From: Prorocentrum cordatum | Taxonomy: Eukaryota > Sar > Dinophyceae > Prorocentrales > Prorocentraceae | Direction of reading: 5' to 3' | Length of the DNA: 64,000 bases | Assembly (NCBI GenBank): GCA_963575745.1 | Contig: CAUYUJ010009347.1 | Span: 361,320 to 425,319, forward strand | Shown: positions 1-10,595 of the stretch, piece by piece | Layout of the letters: the number at the start of each line of letters is the position of its first letter | Numbering within the stretch: position 1 is the first letter of the stretch | Program-made: the position numbers and the translations under genes | Notes under the pieces: model-generated | The model's input: only the letters and a program-made list of their open reading frames with translations | Told to the model about the DNA's origin: nothing | Databases searched by the model: none

Positions 1-107
1 GGCTCGGGCGTCATCCCTCGATTTCCCCACCCGCCCGTTCGGTAGCAAATCATGGGAGCCTGGTCTAACCCTCGAATTTCGCCCTTAGCGTTGGTGATCG
101 TCGATTA

Positions 108-205
108 GCGCCTGGAAGTCCTTGAGATAGCGCCAATGCAGCTTCGGCTAGCGTCGATTAGCCTCGATTTAGCGTCGATGAGCGTCGATTTAGCGTCTAC
201 TAGTG
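108..205. repeat. degenerate AGCGTCGATT short tandem repeat
   Basis: Variants of TAGCGTCGATT recur about every 10-20 bases. Bases 1-107 and 206-533 show nothing recognisable; open frames across them lack protein-like composition. Confidence 0.6.
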
Positions 206-533
206 TCGCTTCGCAAGAGCCGACTAGATGGTATGGGAGGCTCCTACGAGTTGCCACCCAACGCCCATTTCCCCTGGCGTAGATCAGGGGCTGGGCTTTG
301 AGCCCGAGGCCCTCGCAGAAGGATGCCGCAGGTCCGCGCGGGCTCTCGCTTTCCGAAGGGCTGCCTCCAACAGCTGCGGCCCGTCTCCTCCCGGCTTCCT
401 GAGCCGCAGGCGCCGCGGCCGCTTTTTCAGCGTCCGTTTCTGGCGGATGCCCGTGGAGACGTGAGTGGGCTCGCCGCTCTCCGCTCTCGTCAGAACCACG
501 CCAGGGGCAATTGTCGGCCGACGACGGCGTCTG

Positions 534-637
534 TGCACCACCACCGTGCCAGGCCAGGGCCATCCTGGGCCAGGATGGCGTATAGACCCTCCTGGCCTCG
601 GCCAGGAGGGCCCTGGCTTGGCACGGTTGGTGGTGCA
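534..637. repeat. three-arm inverted repeat (cruciform-forming)
   Basis: An outer stem pairs 534-561 with 609-637 (one base bulge, one mismatch). Inside it lie two further palindromes, 562-576 (7-bp arms around one G) and 589-608 (9-bp arms around TC). As single-stranded DNA or RNA this would fold into a three-way junction. No coding function is apparent. A G-run of 21 bases follows at 659-679. Confidence 0.7.
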
Positions 638-948
638 TCGATGCCTTCTGCGTATTTCGGGGGGGGGGGGGGGGGGGGGCAGGCTCAGGGAGGGAGGCAT
701 CGACCCCCAGTGGCCTTCTTGATCGCCCAGGGGCGTGCACTTTCGCTGTCGGGGGCCCATCGCCGACCTGCCGACACTGTGTGTCCGCTCCCAGCTCGAT
801 TCTCGCCCCCCCCCGAGCCAGTCTCCCCCCTCGCGCTCCTCCTCACCGCGCCCCTCTCTCCCGCCCCCCCCCCCCCCCTCGGCTCCTTCGCTCCCTCGGC
901 CGTAGGGTTGTATGTCTGTTTCGGCTCTGGAACGATCCCCTCCTCGAG

Positions 949-1003
949 ATCCACCTCCTCCTCCTCCTCCTCCTCCTCCTCCTCCTCCTCCTCCTCCTCC
1001 TCC
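949..1003. repeat. (CTC)n microsatellite
   Basis: Near-perfect CTC triplets. The preceding 680-948 is C-rich with no gene seen. Confidence 0.9.
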
Positions 1004-1084
1004 ATCCCTTCTCCCCGAGGCGTGGTGCGGGCTGCGGGGTGCGGGGTATTTGGGGTCCTCAGTGGCAGGGTGCGCGTAGCGCCC

Positions 1085-1310
1085 CGCCCCGCACATGTCG
1101 GCGCACCCGTCGTACGACTCGTTGCCCTTTGGGTAGCTCCACCGCATGCCTCAGTGGCAAAGGCCGCATGGTGTCCCCCCGCCCACTTCGGCACGCCCCT
1201 CGCGCGAATCGTGGCTCCGACTGGAGCTCCACCGATGGCGCCAGTGGCAAAGTCTGTACGGCGTTCTCCCGCTTTTTGCGAAAGCCTTACAGCCAGTGCC
1301 TCCGACCCTG
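1085..1310 (+). repeat. eroded copies of the ~87-bp satellite
   Basis: Two to three diverged units carry the landmarks CGCACCC, GAGCTCCACCGA and CAGTGGCAAAG, in the same order as in the homogeneous array at 47340-48535. Bases 1311-1604 hold nothing recognisable. Confidence 0.7.
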
Positions 1311-1604
1311 AGGGCAGGACCTCCACTGGGACCCCCGCTGGCGAACCCCCCCAGGACCTGCCTGGACCCCAGGGGCGGGTGGGCAGTATTCCGACCCGGA
1401 CCCCCCCCGAGAAAAGGTAAACATCGGCGAAGTCGACCTCTCACCCGCCAACCGTGTCACCGTGTCTACACCAGCCACCCTCGCTCACCCACTCCGAAAT
1501 TGCACCGTTCACCATCGGAATTGTGCTTTCACCGGCTGTCTGAGGGCGCGCTCCCGAGCTTCCGCAGAACCGCGTTCATGTTCCGCCAACGCTTCAACGG
1601 GGAA

Positions 1605-1710
1605 CCCTTAAGGGCTCAAGTGAGGGAGCCTGCAGGATCAAGTAAGGCATCCTGCAGGATCCTGATGCATCCTCGAGGATCAAGTGAGGGATCCTGAAAG
1701 GTCAACTGAA
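1605..1710. repeat. short minisatellite, AAGTGAGGGATCCTG-like
   Basis: About four imperfect 20-30-bp units built on AAGTRAGGSATCCTG. It sits directly before a (TCC)n tract. Confidence 0.55.
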
Positions 1711-1734
1711 GGGAACCCTCCTACCTCCTATCTC

Positions 1735-1885
1735 CCCTCCTCCTCGTCGTCCTCCTCCTCCTCCCACTCCTCCTCCTCCTCCTCCTCCTCTTCCTCCTCC
1801 TCCTCCTCCTCCTCTTCTTCCTCCTCCTCCTCCTCCCCTTCTTCCTCCTCCTCCTCCTTCTCCTTCTCCTCTCCTTATATCTCCT
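1735..1885. repeat. (TCC)n tract
   Basis: About 150 bases of TCC/TTC triplets. Its poly-Ser translation is an artefact. 1886-2235 holds no recognisable gene. Confidence 0.9.
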
Positions 1886-2235
1886 CCTTGTCCTCCTCAG
1901 AGCTTCTCCTACGTCCTCACCATCAATACCAACACCAACCGCGATGTATCGTCAACGTCGGCATGGATGAAATCGGGATCCACATTGAGCCGCGTGGCCG
2001 ATGCATCGGCGATGCGGCGCGAGCCTCCGGTACCATCCACTCGGACCCCATTTGGGAGGGCTAGAGTGGAGCATAATTCCCAGCGTCTGGGTGCGCTCTT
2101 ACCAGGATTTCGAGGCGAATCCAGGCGTGGCGGCGAGGGCCTCACAGGAGCCCCAGAACAGCGAAAACGAGGTGCAGCGGTATCGGTGTTTTTTCCTCCT
2201 CTGACGTTCTTTTTTGAGCGTTCGCGCTGGGGTCG

Positions 2236-2590
2236 CCGATGGTGGCAGTGGTGATGATGGTGATGATGGTGGTGATGATGACGATGATGCTGCTGCTGAT
2301 GGTGATGATGATGATGATGGTGATGGTGATGGTGATGATGCTGATGCTGATGCTGCGGATGATGATTTTGCTGGTGCTGCTGAGTATGATTATGCTTTGC
2401 TGATGATGATGCTGATGATGTTGTTGCTGCTGCTGATGATGATAATGCTGATGCTGATGCTGATGATGATGCTGATGGTGCTGATGCTAATGCTAATGCA
2501 GAGGATGACGATGATGACGATGATGCTGATGCTGTTGCTGATGATGGTGATGATGATGACGATGATGGCAGGATGAGGATGATGGTGATG
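2236..2590. repeat. interrupted (GAT/GCT)n tract
   Basis: GATGAT and GATGCT triplets with GGT interruptions, open in several frames on both strands only because of the triplet repeat. Confidence 0.9.
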
Positions 2591-2625
2591 ACGATTGGTG
2601 GGCCCCATCGGGATTTCCACGAAAT

Positions 2626-2850
2626 GTGTGTTTCCGCACATGTCTGCACACACCTCACAAGCTTCGTGGCCTTGGTGGGAGCTCCACCGAAGGCCCCAGA
2701 GGCAAAGTCCGCATGGCGTCCCACCGTTCATTTCGGCGCACCCCTTGCGCTAATTGTGGCCCTCCAGAGAGCTCCATCGAAGGCCCCTGTGGCAGGGCCC
2801 GCATGGCCTCTCCCCGCCCATTTCGGCGCACCCCGGAAGGGACGGAGGAG
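2626..2850 (+). repeat. eroded copies of the ~87-bp satellite
   Basis: About two and a half units (GGGAGCTCCACCGAAGGCCCC, then GGCAAAGTCCGCATGGCGTCCC-type blocks) with more mismatches than the array at 47340. Confidence 0.75.
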
Positions 2851-2861
2851 GAAAAGGCCGA

Positions 2862-2940
2862 GAATGAGGAGGGGAGGAGGAGGAGGAGGAGGAGGAGGAC
2901 GAGGAGGAGGAGGGCGAGGAGAAGGAGGAGGAGGACACAG
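2862..2940. repeat. (GGA)n tract
   Basis: GGA triplets interrupted by CGA. Confidence 0.9.
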
Positions 2941-2999
2941 CGCCCCTCGCGTCCATTGCTCTCTTTTCCCTGCCACTACTCTCATCGGGACACCCCTGA

Positions 3000-3790
3000 C
3001 TCACACGTTTCATACACCCATCGGTAGCTCCAACTAAAAGCGTAATGCTACGGTTCGCATGGCGTCCTCGCGCACATTCTGACACCTAGGGAGCCCGCCG
3101 ATTTCGGCACACCTCACGCGTTTTGTGGCCAATAGGGAGCTCCACGGAAGGCCCTGGCAGCAGTGTTCGCATAAGTGGTGTTCTTCCCGAACTGTCGGCA
3201 CACTTCTCGCGCAGTTAGTGGCCTGACAGGCAGTCTCATCGAAGGCCTCAGCGGCTTGGTTACCATAGGGCCCCCACTCCCCACACGTACACATTTCGGC
3301 ACACCCCTCACAAGTCTCATTCAGGAGCGAGAGAAGGACGTACACGTACGTGAATCCACGCTGGCTTCGAGAGTTCGCATTGCGCCGATGTTCGTATCAC
3401 GCGGCCTGTCTCGCGGGTCAAGGGCTCGTGTTCATGTACATAGCTGGGCGCGTACGTCCTTTGTGGGCTCCCTACTCATGGCCTCATCCGGGGCTCCAGC
3501 GAAGGCCACAGTGGCAGGATTAACTCAGCGTTGTCCCGCTCATTTCCGCACACCTTTCGCGCGTGTCTTCGCCCCATAGGGAGGCCTTACAAAGGCCTCG
3601 CGGCAGGATTCGCGTAGCGTTCCTCTGCGCATTCTGCACACCTCTCACAGGTTTCGTTGCCTCATCGGGGTCTCCACCGAAGGCTCCAGTGGCAGGATTC
3701 GCATAGCGCCCCCACTCGCACGAGTCGTTGCCCCATAGGGAGCTCCACCGAATGCCGTGGCAGGGTTCGCATGGCGTCCGCCCGCCCATT
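3000..3790 (+). repeat. strongly eroded ~87-bp satellite block
   Basis: The landmarks GGGAGCTCCAC, GAAGGCC, GGCAG..TTCGCAT and TTTCGGCACACC recur about every 85-95 bases but are heavily diverged. Units near 3640-3780 are clearest. Confidence 0.65.
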
Positions 3791-5084
3791 TGGCATATCC
3801 CTTTGCAAATAGTTGGGTCTTCTGCCATGCTAATTATTTGATGGGTTTGGTGGCCTGTGTGTGTAGGTTCCAGGCCGTTAGAGGTGTTTCTGGTTAGTTC
3901 TAGGATAAGGAGCGACTGTGTGAAGCGTGGGGATACGGAGCGTAGGTGTGCATTCGCGGTCGTACTTATTTGCATTCTGAGTCTGCAGCCCCTGTAAGTG
4001 ATAGTGTCGGAGTGGTGATATACTTTCAGTTGTTCTGTGCGCCTGGTCCAGAAGCACGCCTGATGGGCCTGACTACCAGCTTGTTTGTGTGTATGTGCGC
4101 GTCCCCAGATCCCTGCGCACCCTGCACTCGGGCCTCTTCTTGCTCCAGTGGAAGTCCAGCGTCTCCTCACGGCGATAATCGGTGATTTCTTTTCGTGGTT
4201 CTGACATGATTCACCTCTGGGTTCCGCCCTGAGAGACTCTCTCAAGCAGCGGCTGCTGCTTCTCGGTGCCCTGGCGCCATTCGCCCCCGCACGTGTCCCC
4301 CTGGGGCGCGCCTCTGCCAGACGCCGTCGCCGCCAGCCCCGCTGCTGATGTCCGCCACCCGCCACCGCCCCTTGGGAGCTTGGCCAACCAGCGCCCGTTT
4401 TGCGCCGCCGACCGCTGCTCCCCGCCGCTGCCCGCTGCCCGCTGCCCCCCTCCACTGTCTGCCCCGTGAGGGACCGGCGCCTCCTCTCCTGCACTTGCCA
4501 GCTTTCCAGGGTCGATCTTCGGTGGCCTTAGTTAGCCCGGCTTGGACTCTTTGGGCGCTCGAGCGGCTTTCGCCCTGGATGCGTGCGACCGTGTATGTAT
4601 ATTTGTGCGCTTGTGTATGAGTGATGCGTAGCTGCGTGCATGTGGGTGGGCGCCTTCACGACTACGTGCATGCTTGCTTGCGTCTGGGAAGGTGGTTTGT
4701 GGGCGGGAACGACGGCAGCTGGGTCAGTTGGCCGGCAGGTACGTGCGCGGGTGATGGTGTCGGGAGTGTGTGAGGCAGAGACCCATTTTATATAGGGCTG
4801 CAGCTTTGCCTCTTTGATTTCCGCATCGGCTTGAAGATGCCTTATATGTTTGCCTCGCCGTGACCGCGTCGAAGGACTTCTGCAAACACTTCACTGATGT
4901 GTTCGAGGTGCCGCTCTCTTTCGCCGTACTGCTTGCTTGCACTTTTGAGATCTTCAGAGTGTATCCCATTATACGTCTATGAATGCATTCTAGGTGTAAG
5001 CTAAGTGATGAGAACTACGTGATGCAAGCTATGTGGTGGAAGGAAGGGTCAACCTATGTGATGCAAGCTAAGTGTCGCAACTTC
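3791..5084. other. no recognisable gene
   Basis: Mixed sequence with GC-rich 4230-4480 and short direct repeats of GATGCAAGCTA near 5020-5070. No frame has a recognisable domain or sustained protein-like composition. Confidence 0.4.
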
Positions 5085-5510
5085 GACGGACCCTCCAAGC
5101 GCGGCGGGCGGCACCGAGGCGGCAACGGGCGGCGACGCGACGAACCCTCGACGGACCTCCCCCGAGTTGGCGGCACCTAGGCGGCAACGAGGCGGCGCTG
5201 GGCGGCGACGCGAGGCCTCGACGGACACCCCCACGCGGGCGGCAACGGGGCGGCAACGGGGCGGCCACGGGCGGCGACGCGGCGAGACCTTGACGGACTC
5301 CCCTCGGTGGGCGGCGACGGGGCGGCAACGAGGCGGGGACGCGGCGAGTCCTCAACGGACGCCCCCAAGCGGGTGGCAACGGGGCGGCAACGAGGAGGCA
5401 ACGGGGCGGCGACGCGGCGAGATCTCGACGGACTCCCCCATGTGGGCGGCAACCAGGCGACAACGGGCGGCGACGCGGTGAAACCGAAACGGACACACCC
5501 AGATTCTCAG
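5085..5510. repeat. 61-73-bp GC-rich minisatellite
   Basis: Seven starts of the motif GACGGACNCCCC at 5085, 5150, 5220, 5292, 5354, 5427 and 5488 give spacings of 65, 70, 72, 62, 73 and 61. Between them lie blocks of GGGCGGCAACG and GGCGACGCGGCGA. Variable spacing breaks every frame, so it is not coding. Confidence 0.85.
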
Positions 5511-5671
5511 GAACGCCGGGACGAACCCCTCAGTGCAAGCGCTGTTGGGCAGAGTTGGGAATAACCAGTCGGGGGCTAATCTTATTTTATATGCACGCAT
5601 ATAGACGCGCGCCGTTGCATCTACATATATAGATGTATATATATGTATAGATATGCATCCGTGCATTCATG

Positions 5672-5674
5672 CGT

Positions 5675-5705
<31 letters not shown>

Positions 5706-5712
5706 TAAGTAA

Positions 5713-5743
<31 letters not shown>

Positions 5744-5750
5744 CAGAGAA
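5672..5750. repeat. (GA)n microsatellite
   Basis: GAGA tract with short interruptions, preceded at 5585-5660 by TA-rich ATATATG sequence. Confidence 0.9.
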
Positions 5751-5787
5751 TTGCGATCCAGCGTGAGTATCAGTGTGCTTTCCCACC

Positions 5788-5808
5788 TCCGTAGCCGTTC
5801 GGCTCAAG
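5788..5808 (+). other. relict dinoflagellate spliced-leader sequence
   Basis: The stretch keeps CCGTAGCC at its 5' part and GGCTCAAG at its 3' end. The central ATTTT of the canonical 22-nt dinoflagellate leader is altered to GTTC, one base shorter. Dinoflagellate mRNAs receive this leader by trans-splicing, and genomic relicts of it are known to mark genes that returned to the genome as cDNA. An ORF starts 62 bases downstream. Chance similarity is not excluded. Confidence 0.65.
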
Positions 5809-5870
5809 CCATCACCCGAGCTGTTCTGCCTCCAAGCAGTCAGTGCTGGCCGCAACACGTGCCCATACGA

Positions 5871-6299
5871 ATGAACGTATCCGTGGTATCCCCGAGAGGG
5901 ACGACAAGCCCAGTGAACGTGACAGCCGATCTCTCGGAGTCTGTCAAAGTCAAGCGTGTGGACAGTATCCCTGGCACGTTGAGCAAGGCGTCCAGTGTCG
6001 AGCAGATTACAACAAAGATCAGGCTGGTGAAGCCAGGGCCGTTGTCTGGTGTGCAGCGCGGGTTCTGGGTGGCCGTCTCAGTTTTCTTGCCGTTGCAGGT
6101 CATAACAAAGGATGAGATGTTTGCTGAGGATGTGCTCGACTTTCTGCATAGCGCATATTCGACGGTGTGGAGCTTGCGCCTTGCCAGAAGTATCAAGTGG
6201 GTAGGCGGTGAGAATCTTGCACGACTAATGGATTCAATCGGGGACGCCTACGGTGAGTCACCGCAGTCCCTGCGCCTTAAGGAAACGCCTGTATCGTGA
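5871..6299 (+). CDS. unrecognised ORF behind a spliced-leader relict
   Basis: The 142-codon frame starting MNVSVVSPRG is the first ATG with an open frame after the leader relict at 5788-5808. A longer reading of the same frame from 5751 would translate through the leader and is less likely. Codon use and amino-acid mix look protein-like: a charged N-terminal third, a hydrophobic stretch around residues 63-74 (FWVAVSVFLPLQV), then a helix-like segment with DEMFAEDVLDFLHSAYS and an end rich in charged residues. I recognise no family. The leader, the lack of any visible intron and the short 5' leader sequence fit a retroposed cDNA; no poly(A) trace follows the stop. Confidence 0.5.
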   Translation: MNVSVVSPRGTTSPVNVTADLSESVKVKRVDSIPGTLSKASSVEQITTKIRLVKPGPLSGVQRGFWVAVSVFLPLQVITKDEMFAEDVLDFLHSAYSTVWSLRLARSIKWVGGENLARLMDSIGDAYGESPQSLRLKETPVS

Positions 6300-6444
6300 A
6301 ACGTCCGAAAGTGTTGCCACGCTTGTGGACTGCGTGTCCTCCCAGCTGTTAGGGAACCTTTTTGGGGAACACAGGGCAGGACCTCTCTTGGGAGTTATTT
6401 TGTGCTGGCTTGTGGCCAGTGCCGCCGATCCAGTGCGCTCCAGA
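6300..6444. other. no gene seen
   Basis: The segment contains a GGCCAGTGCCGCCGATCC-like motif (6418-6435) that also occurs near 9851 and, more diverged, near 1294. Confidence 0.3.
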
Positions 6445-6817
6445 TACTGATGATGGTGATGCTGATGATGATGAGGTTTATGATGGCGATGATGATGACA
6501 ATGATTTGTTTTGCCGTAGATCGGACAAGAACGTCCGCAGGAGGAGGGATGACTATGCACATGAACATGAATATGCTGATGCTGATGATGATGCTGATAT
6601 TGCTGATTCTGATGATGCTGTTGCTGTTGATTGTGATGCTGATGATGCTGATGATGATGGTGGTGATGATGATGCTGATGATGCTGATGATGATGCTGAT
6701 GATGATGATGCTGATGATGCTGATGATGAATGATGATGCTGATGCTGATGATGCTGATGATGATGCTGATGATGCTGACGATGATGCTGATGACGATGAT
6801 GATGATGATGATGATGC

Positions 6818-6864
<47 letters not shown>

Positions 6865-6865
6865 C

Positions 6866-6915
<50 letters not shown>

Positions 6916-6916
6916 C

Positions 6917-6951
<35 letters not shown>

Positions 6952-7016
6952 CTGATGATGATTATTATTATTATGATGATGGTGATGCTGATTATGATGA
7001 TGATTCTGATGATGTG
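6445..7016. repeat. (GAT/GCT)n tract
   Basis: About 570 bases of GATGAT with GATGCT interruptions, becoming nearly pure after 6790. All long Asp, Met or Ile/His-rich frames here are repeat artefacts. Confidence 0.95.
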
Positions 7017-7029
7017 TATCATGGTAATG

Positions 7030-7790
7030 GCCATGGGGCCATCCTGGGCGTCTTGGACCGATCGTTTGGTGATTCGGGCCTTTCTTGGGCCGTCTTGAGG
7101 GCCTCTTGGGGCCCTGTTGACCCGTCTCGGGCCTCTCTTGGGCTCGAACACGTCATGCGGAAACATTCTGGGGGCCCCAGGGCGCGCGGGGAGCCTCAAG
7201 AGATTCGAGAGCTTGGGATCCGGGCCCATAAAGAATCCTCAGGCTTGTGGACTGCGGCTCAGGGTATTGAGCAAGGGACCTGGGCAAGCCTCTTGGGGTT
7301 CGTTTTGGAGCCTTGGGGCCTCTTTCGGGCTTTGGGGGCCTTCTGGGGCCTCCTGGGGGCTTCTTTGGGGCCTGTGGCCCCCCCCTCCCCCGAGCACCAA
7401 ATGCGTCGGGAATTGTCCCCCCCCCCTTCCAGAGCCTCCTGGGGGCTTCTTGGGGGCCTGTGGGCCCCCCCGCCCCCGAGCACCAAATGCGTCGGGAATG
7501 GCGTCCCACCCCCCCTTTGCAGATCGAAGCTTGAGCGAGCTCAAGTCCACGCTCTCAGAAACTCACACGCTGGCTTGCTCTTGGGGCCTTCCTGGGTCAT
7601 CTTTGAGCTTTCTAGGGCCGTCTTAGGGCGTTCTTGGGCAAATAGACGCCTTTGAGGTACGTCTTGGGGCCCCTCTTGGGATCATTTTCGGCTGCCTTGG
7701 GACTCTCTTGTGCCCTCTTGGTGCTCTATCGGGCCATCTTGGCGTTTGGGCCCGTAGTGGGAATTATTTTTGGGGCTATTTGGGCCGTTG
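7030..7790 (+). repeat. CTTGGGGCC dispersed repeat family
   Basis: Degenerate 10-15-bp units of the type TCTTGGGGCCTC recur in tandem. A near duplication of about 85 bp containing CCGAGCACCAAATGCGTCGG lies at 7387 and 7475. The same family recurs at 8330-8560, 11620-11790, 12060-12390, 13005-13330, 13515-13770 and 56340-57010, and on the other strand at 40000-41155. Confidence 0.8.
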
Positions 7791-7799
7791 TGGGCAACT

Positions 7800-8290
7800 T
7801 GTCAGGACGCCGTCGTCGTCACCGTCGCCGTCGTCGTCGACATCGTCGGCGGACTCAAAGCCGACACCTCGCTTGTTGGCCCCGGGGGAACCTGGGCCGA
7901 GCACGACCTCGGAGGCCCCCCTGGGAAGGTCGTGCCCCGGCCCCGCTAGAGACCCACCTGGTCAGGACGTCGTCGCTGTCGTCACCGCCATGCCGTTGTC
8001 GTCAACAGCTTCATCCCGGGCAGCTACGACCCCTCGTTGGTTGCCCCCAGGGAGACCTGGGCCGAACGTATCTTCGGAGGCCTGGGCACGGGAGGCCGTG
8101 CCTCCAGCCCCGCCAGAGCCCTGCCGGTCAAGACGTCGCCGCCGCCGCCGTCGCCGTGGCCGTCCACATGTTCAGCGGATTTTGGGGCGACCCCTCGGCC
8201 AGTCGGCCCCCGGAGAGGCCTGGGCCAAGCTCGCCCTCCGAGCTCGCCCTCGGAGGCCCTGTTTGGGAAGGTCGCGCGTCTTGGAAGCCG
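7800..8290 (+). repeat. ~165-bp tandem repeat, three copies
   Basis: GTCAGGACG(T/C)CGTCG starts copies at 7801, 7971 and 8127 (the last as GTCAAGACG). Each has a downstream landmark CCTGGGCCRA (about 7890, 8056, 8219). The (GTC)n part at the start of each copy varies in length. Confidence 0.75.
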
Positions 8291-8329
8291 TGGCTGGGTC
8301 GTGGACAAGAGGCCCCTCAGAGGCCTCGT

Positions 8330-8560
8330 CGGGTCTCGGGGGATGCCTCTTGGGGATTCTGGGGGCCTCCTTGGGGAGCCTCGTGCGCCTCTCGGGGTGG
8401 GTGGCTCCAAATGTCAGCGCGAGTTTCCCCTTTTGGGCCCATCTTGAAGCCGTCTTCGGAGCATCTTGGACCCCCTTGGGGGCCGGGGGGATCTGGGCGG
8501 CCGTGTGCTGGGCGTTCTTGGGCGCCTCTGAGGCCGTCTTCTGAAGACCGAAACGCCGAC
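8330..8560 (+). repeat. CTTGGGGCC family segment
   Basis: This continues the family of 7030-7790 and ends in GAAGACCGAAACGCCGACAG, a boundary motif also seen as AAGACCGAAAAGCCGAGCG near 13756. The following 8561-9237 has no recognisable coding sequence. Confidence 0.65.
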
Positions 8561-9237
8561 AGCGCCAATGTTTTTCAGCGATGTTGGCCTCTTCGGCCAT
8601 CAGGGCCTTCAAGACGATCCTGAGGACGGCAATTGTTCGCACAACACGTGGGGAGAAATGGCAAAGCTTCACGTCGGAAAGTGAATGGTGGTCACAATTG
8701 GAGGATGGTTGCGTGCACCGTGCAAGCAAGCAACATCATGTTTTCGCTCGACTGAGGGAACGGCGCTCCGACGCCCACTCTCAGCCCCGCGCGCGGCTGC
8801 TCTCTCTCTGGCGAATTGGGAGTCGCCTCGCCTCGCCTCGTTCGGGCCATCTCAGGGCACGTGGAACGAGTGGGCCCTTGACCATGCACCCGAGGCCGTG
8901 GAAACGTCACGCGACGAGTCCGAGAAACATCCTGGAGTGCCCAAGGGCGGAGGGGAATCTGGGTCTGAAGCGTTCCACATTCGTTTCACATGTATGAATC
9001 ACGGGAGGAGAATAACCCAAACGGGGCAATTGGCGTTTATTAAACGGCCTTGGACGTTTACCAAACAGCCCTGCCATGTTCGATTCCTTCTTTGGGCGCG
9101 TTTACTGAAGGCCTCGCGTGTCGGGGTGGTTATTGTCGGGGTGGATTTTCTGCCCTCTAATGAATATGGAGGGCCCCCAGGGCCTGAGGAAGCCCCACTC
9201 CGTGCCTACGGCACGGTGGCGGATTAAGCCAGCTGCC

Positions 9238-9750
9238 CAGGAGTTTTTTAGCCGTTCGATTGGGTACTTTATAGCGGATTTCTGCTATGTGCTCGTGCAA
9301 TTAACACGGGGTCATGTGCCTCATCTTGCAGCTGGCCGGCTAGCGCACCACACGATTCAGTCCGCCGCTTGTTTTCCTGCCATCCTCGGTGGACCCATGC
9401 AGACCAGCTCGGCTTGTACGTACCTTTCAATCGCATATTTGGCTGAGATGAGCAACATGTTCCTGAGGATCAATAACCTCCTGAAGCGTTTTGGTGCAGA
9501 GAAGCACCCACTTTGGATGACAAATTTTCGGACGCTGCTCCTCACGTTTTTCCTGGGTCGCGTCATCAACTTCCCTTTTTGCACTGCCCTCATCTGGCGT
9601 CACCGACAGAACCTGCCGACTAGCGTCCGAAACCTCCAATTGGGTTTTGCAGTGGGTGGAATGGCCCTAAACATAGGCTGGTTTGGCAAGCTGGTGCAGA
9701 TATACCTGAGGGTTTCACGAAAAAGATCAGCACCGATGGAGTTGCTTTGA
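9238..9750 (+). CDS. TLC-domain membrane protein, last exon (partial)
   Basis: The frame reads EFFSRSIGYFIADFCYVLVQ and onward to a TGA at 9748. It matches the TRAM/LAG1/CLN8 (TLC) fold of multi-pass endoplasmic-reticulum or plasma-membrane proteins: a G-Y-F-x-x-D entry helix, a conserved double His (LAHHT), the A-E-M-S-x-x-F-L-R motif corresponding to AE(L/M)S-x-x-F-L, and a later F-F-L-G-R-V helix. Five hydrophobic stretches are visible. Family members act in lipid synthesis or sensing; the TLCD4/TMEM56-like type seems closest, but substrate cannot be told. The exon probably begins at the acceptor-like GCTGCCCAG just before 9238. Upstream exons were not located, though an in-frame ATG exists at 9118. 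The frame is unbroken across the whole domain. Confidence 0.75.
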   Translation, partial: QEFFSRSIGYFIADFCYVLVQLTRGHVPHLAAGRLAHHTIQSAACFPAILGGPMQTSSACTYLSIAYLAEMSNMFLRINNLLKRFGAEKHPLWMTNFRTLLLTFFLGRVINFPFCTALIWRHRQNLPTSVRNLQLGFAVGGMALNIGWFGKLVQIYLRVSRKRSAPMELL

Positions 9751-9811
9751 AGTCAGAGTACGTGGTCGAAACAATAGGTTGGATTGATGTGTCATGATAC
9801 CGACACGAATG

Positions 9812-9836
9812 TTGGGCGGCCGCTTCATAGAGTGAT
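9812..9836. repeat. flanking 25-bp direct repeat, left copy
   Basis: It contains GGGCGGCCGCTT and TAGAGTGAT and differs at one base from the copy at 11778-11802. The two bracket the composite inverted repeat 9900-11537. GGGCGGCCGCTT also recurs alone near 61516, so it may be a wider repeat edge. Confidence 0.6.
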
Positions 9837-10042
9837 TGCAACGGCCTTACGGCCAGTGCCGCCGACCCTGTAGGAGCCCGTTTCTTTCTTGCTTGGGGCA
9901 TGACGGGCGTCATGGCTCCCGCTCCCCCCCCCTATGACGTAACGCTCCCCCCCCAGTGCGCTCTGGACACTGCCGCTGTGCGCATTGGGATCCGCGTAGG
10001 TGTCCGCGTAGGAATCCGCATAGGAGTCTGGTCCGCAGTCGT

Positions 10043-10097
<55 letters not shown>

Positions 10098-10304
10098 TAC
10101 GTCGTCGCTCGTGGCTTGTCGCGCGTCGCTTATAGTCGTCGTGCGCGCGGACGCGGCTGAAGCCTGTTTTTTTTATTCCGGGCCGATGACGGCAATCATC
10201 TAGGGGGGGTGGAGAGGGTCGCTGACGTCACGTTTCGCGCTGGCGGCGTCTGGGAATGCCTCGGAATGACGGAGGACGTGTAGCGCCAGCATGAAGGTGG
10301 CGAT

Positions 10305-10595
10305 TTGCACCACAACGCTTGTGTACACCACAGTCCCTGCCTGCACCACAGCGCCTGTGAACACCACGCCGCCTATGTACACCACAGCAGCCGCGTGCAA
10401 CGCAGCGTCAGTTTGTGCCACCGTGCCTGCGGGCACAATAGCTCTTGTGCACACCTAAGCGCTTGCGTACACCACATCAACCGTGTGCAACACAGCACCA
10501 ATGTACACAATGTTTGCGTGCATTGCAGTGCCTGTGTGCACCACGGCGCCTGTGTGCACCACAGCAACCGTGTGCACCACAGCACCACTGTTGCA
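10305..10595 (+). repeat. 18-bp minisatellite, CACCACAGCGCCTGTGTG type
   Basis: About 16 units of 18 bp with several shorter or longer variants. It translates as His/Val-rich hexapeptides, an artefact of an 18-bp period. Confidence 0.85.

Noticed and set aside
6402-7229. Long Asp, Met, Ile or His-rich frames on both strands
   Set aside because: They are products of the (GAT)n tract; every frame is open because of the triplet repeat.
10020-10150. CRISPR-like array from regular short repeats
   Set aside because: Triplet and 18-bp repeats lack unique spacers of constant length.
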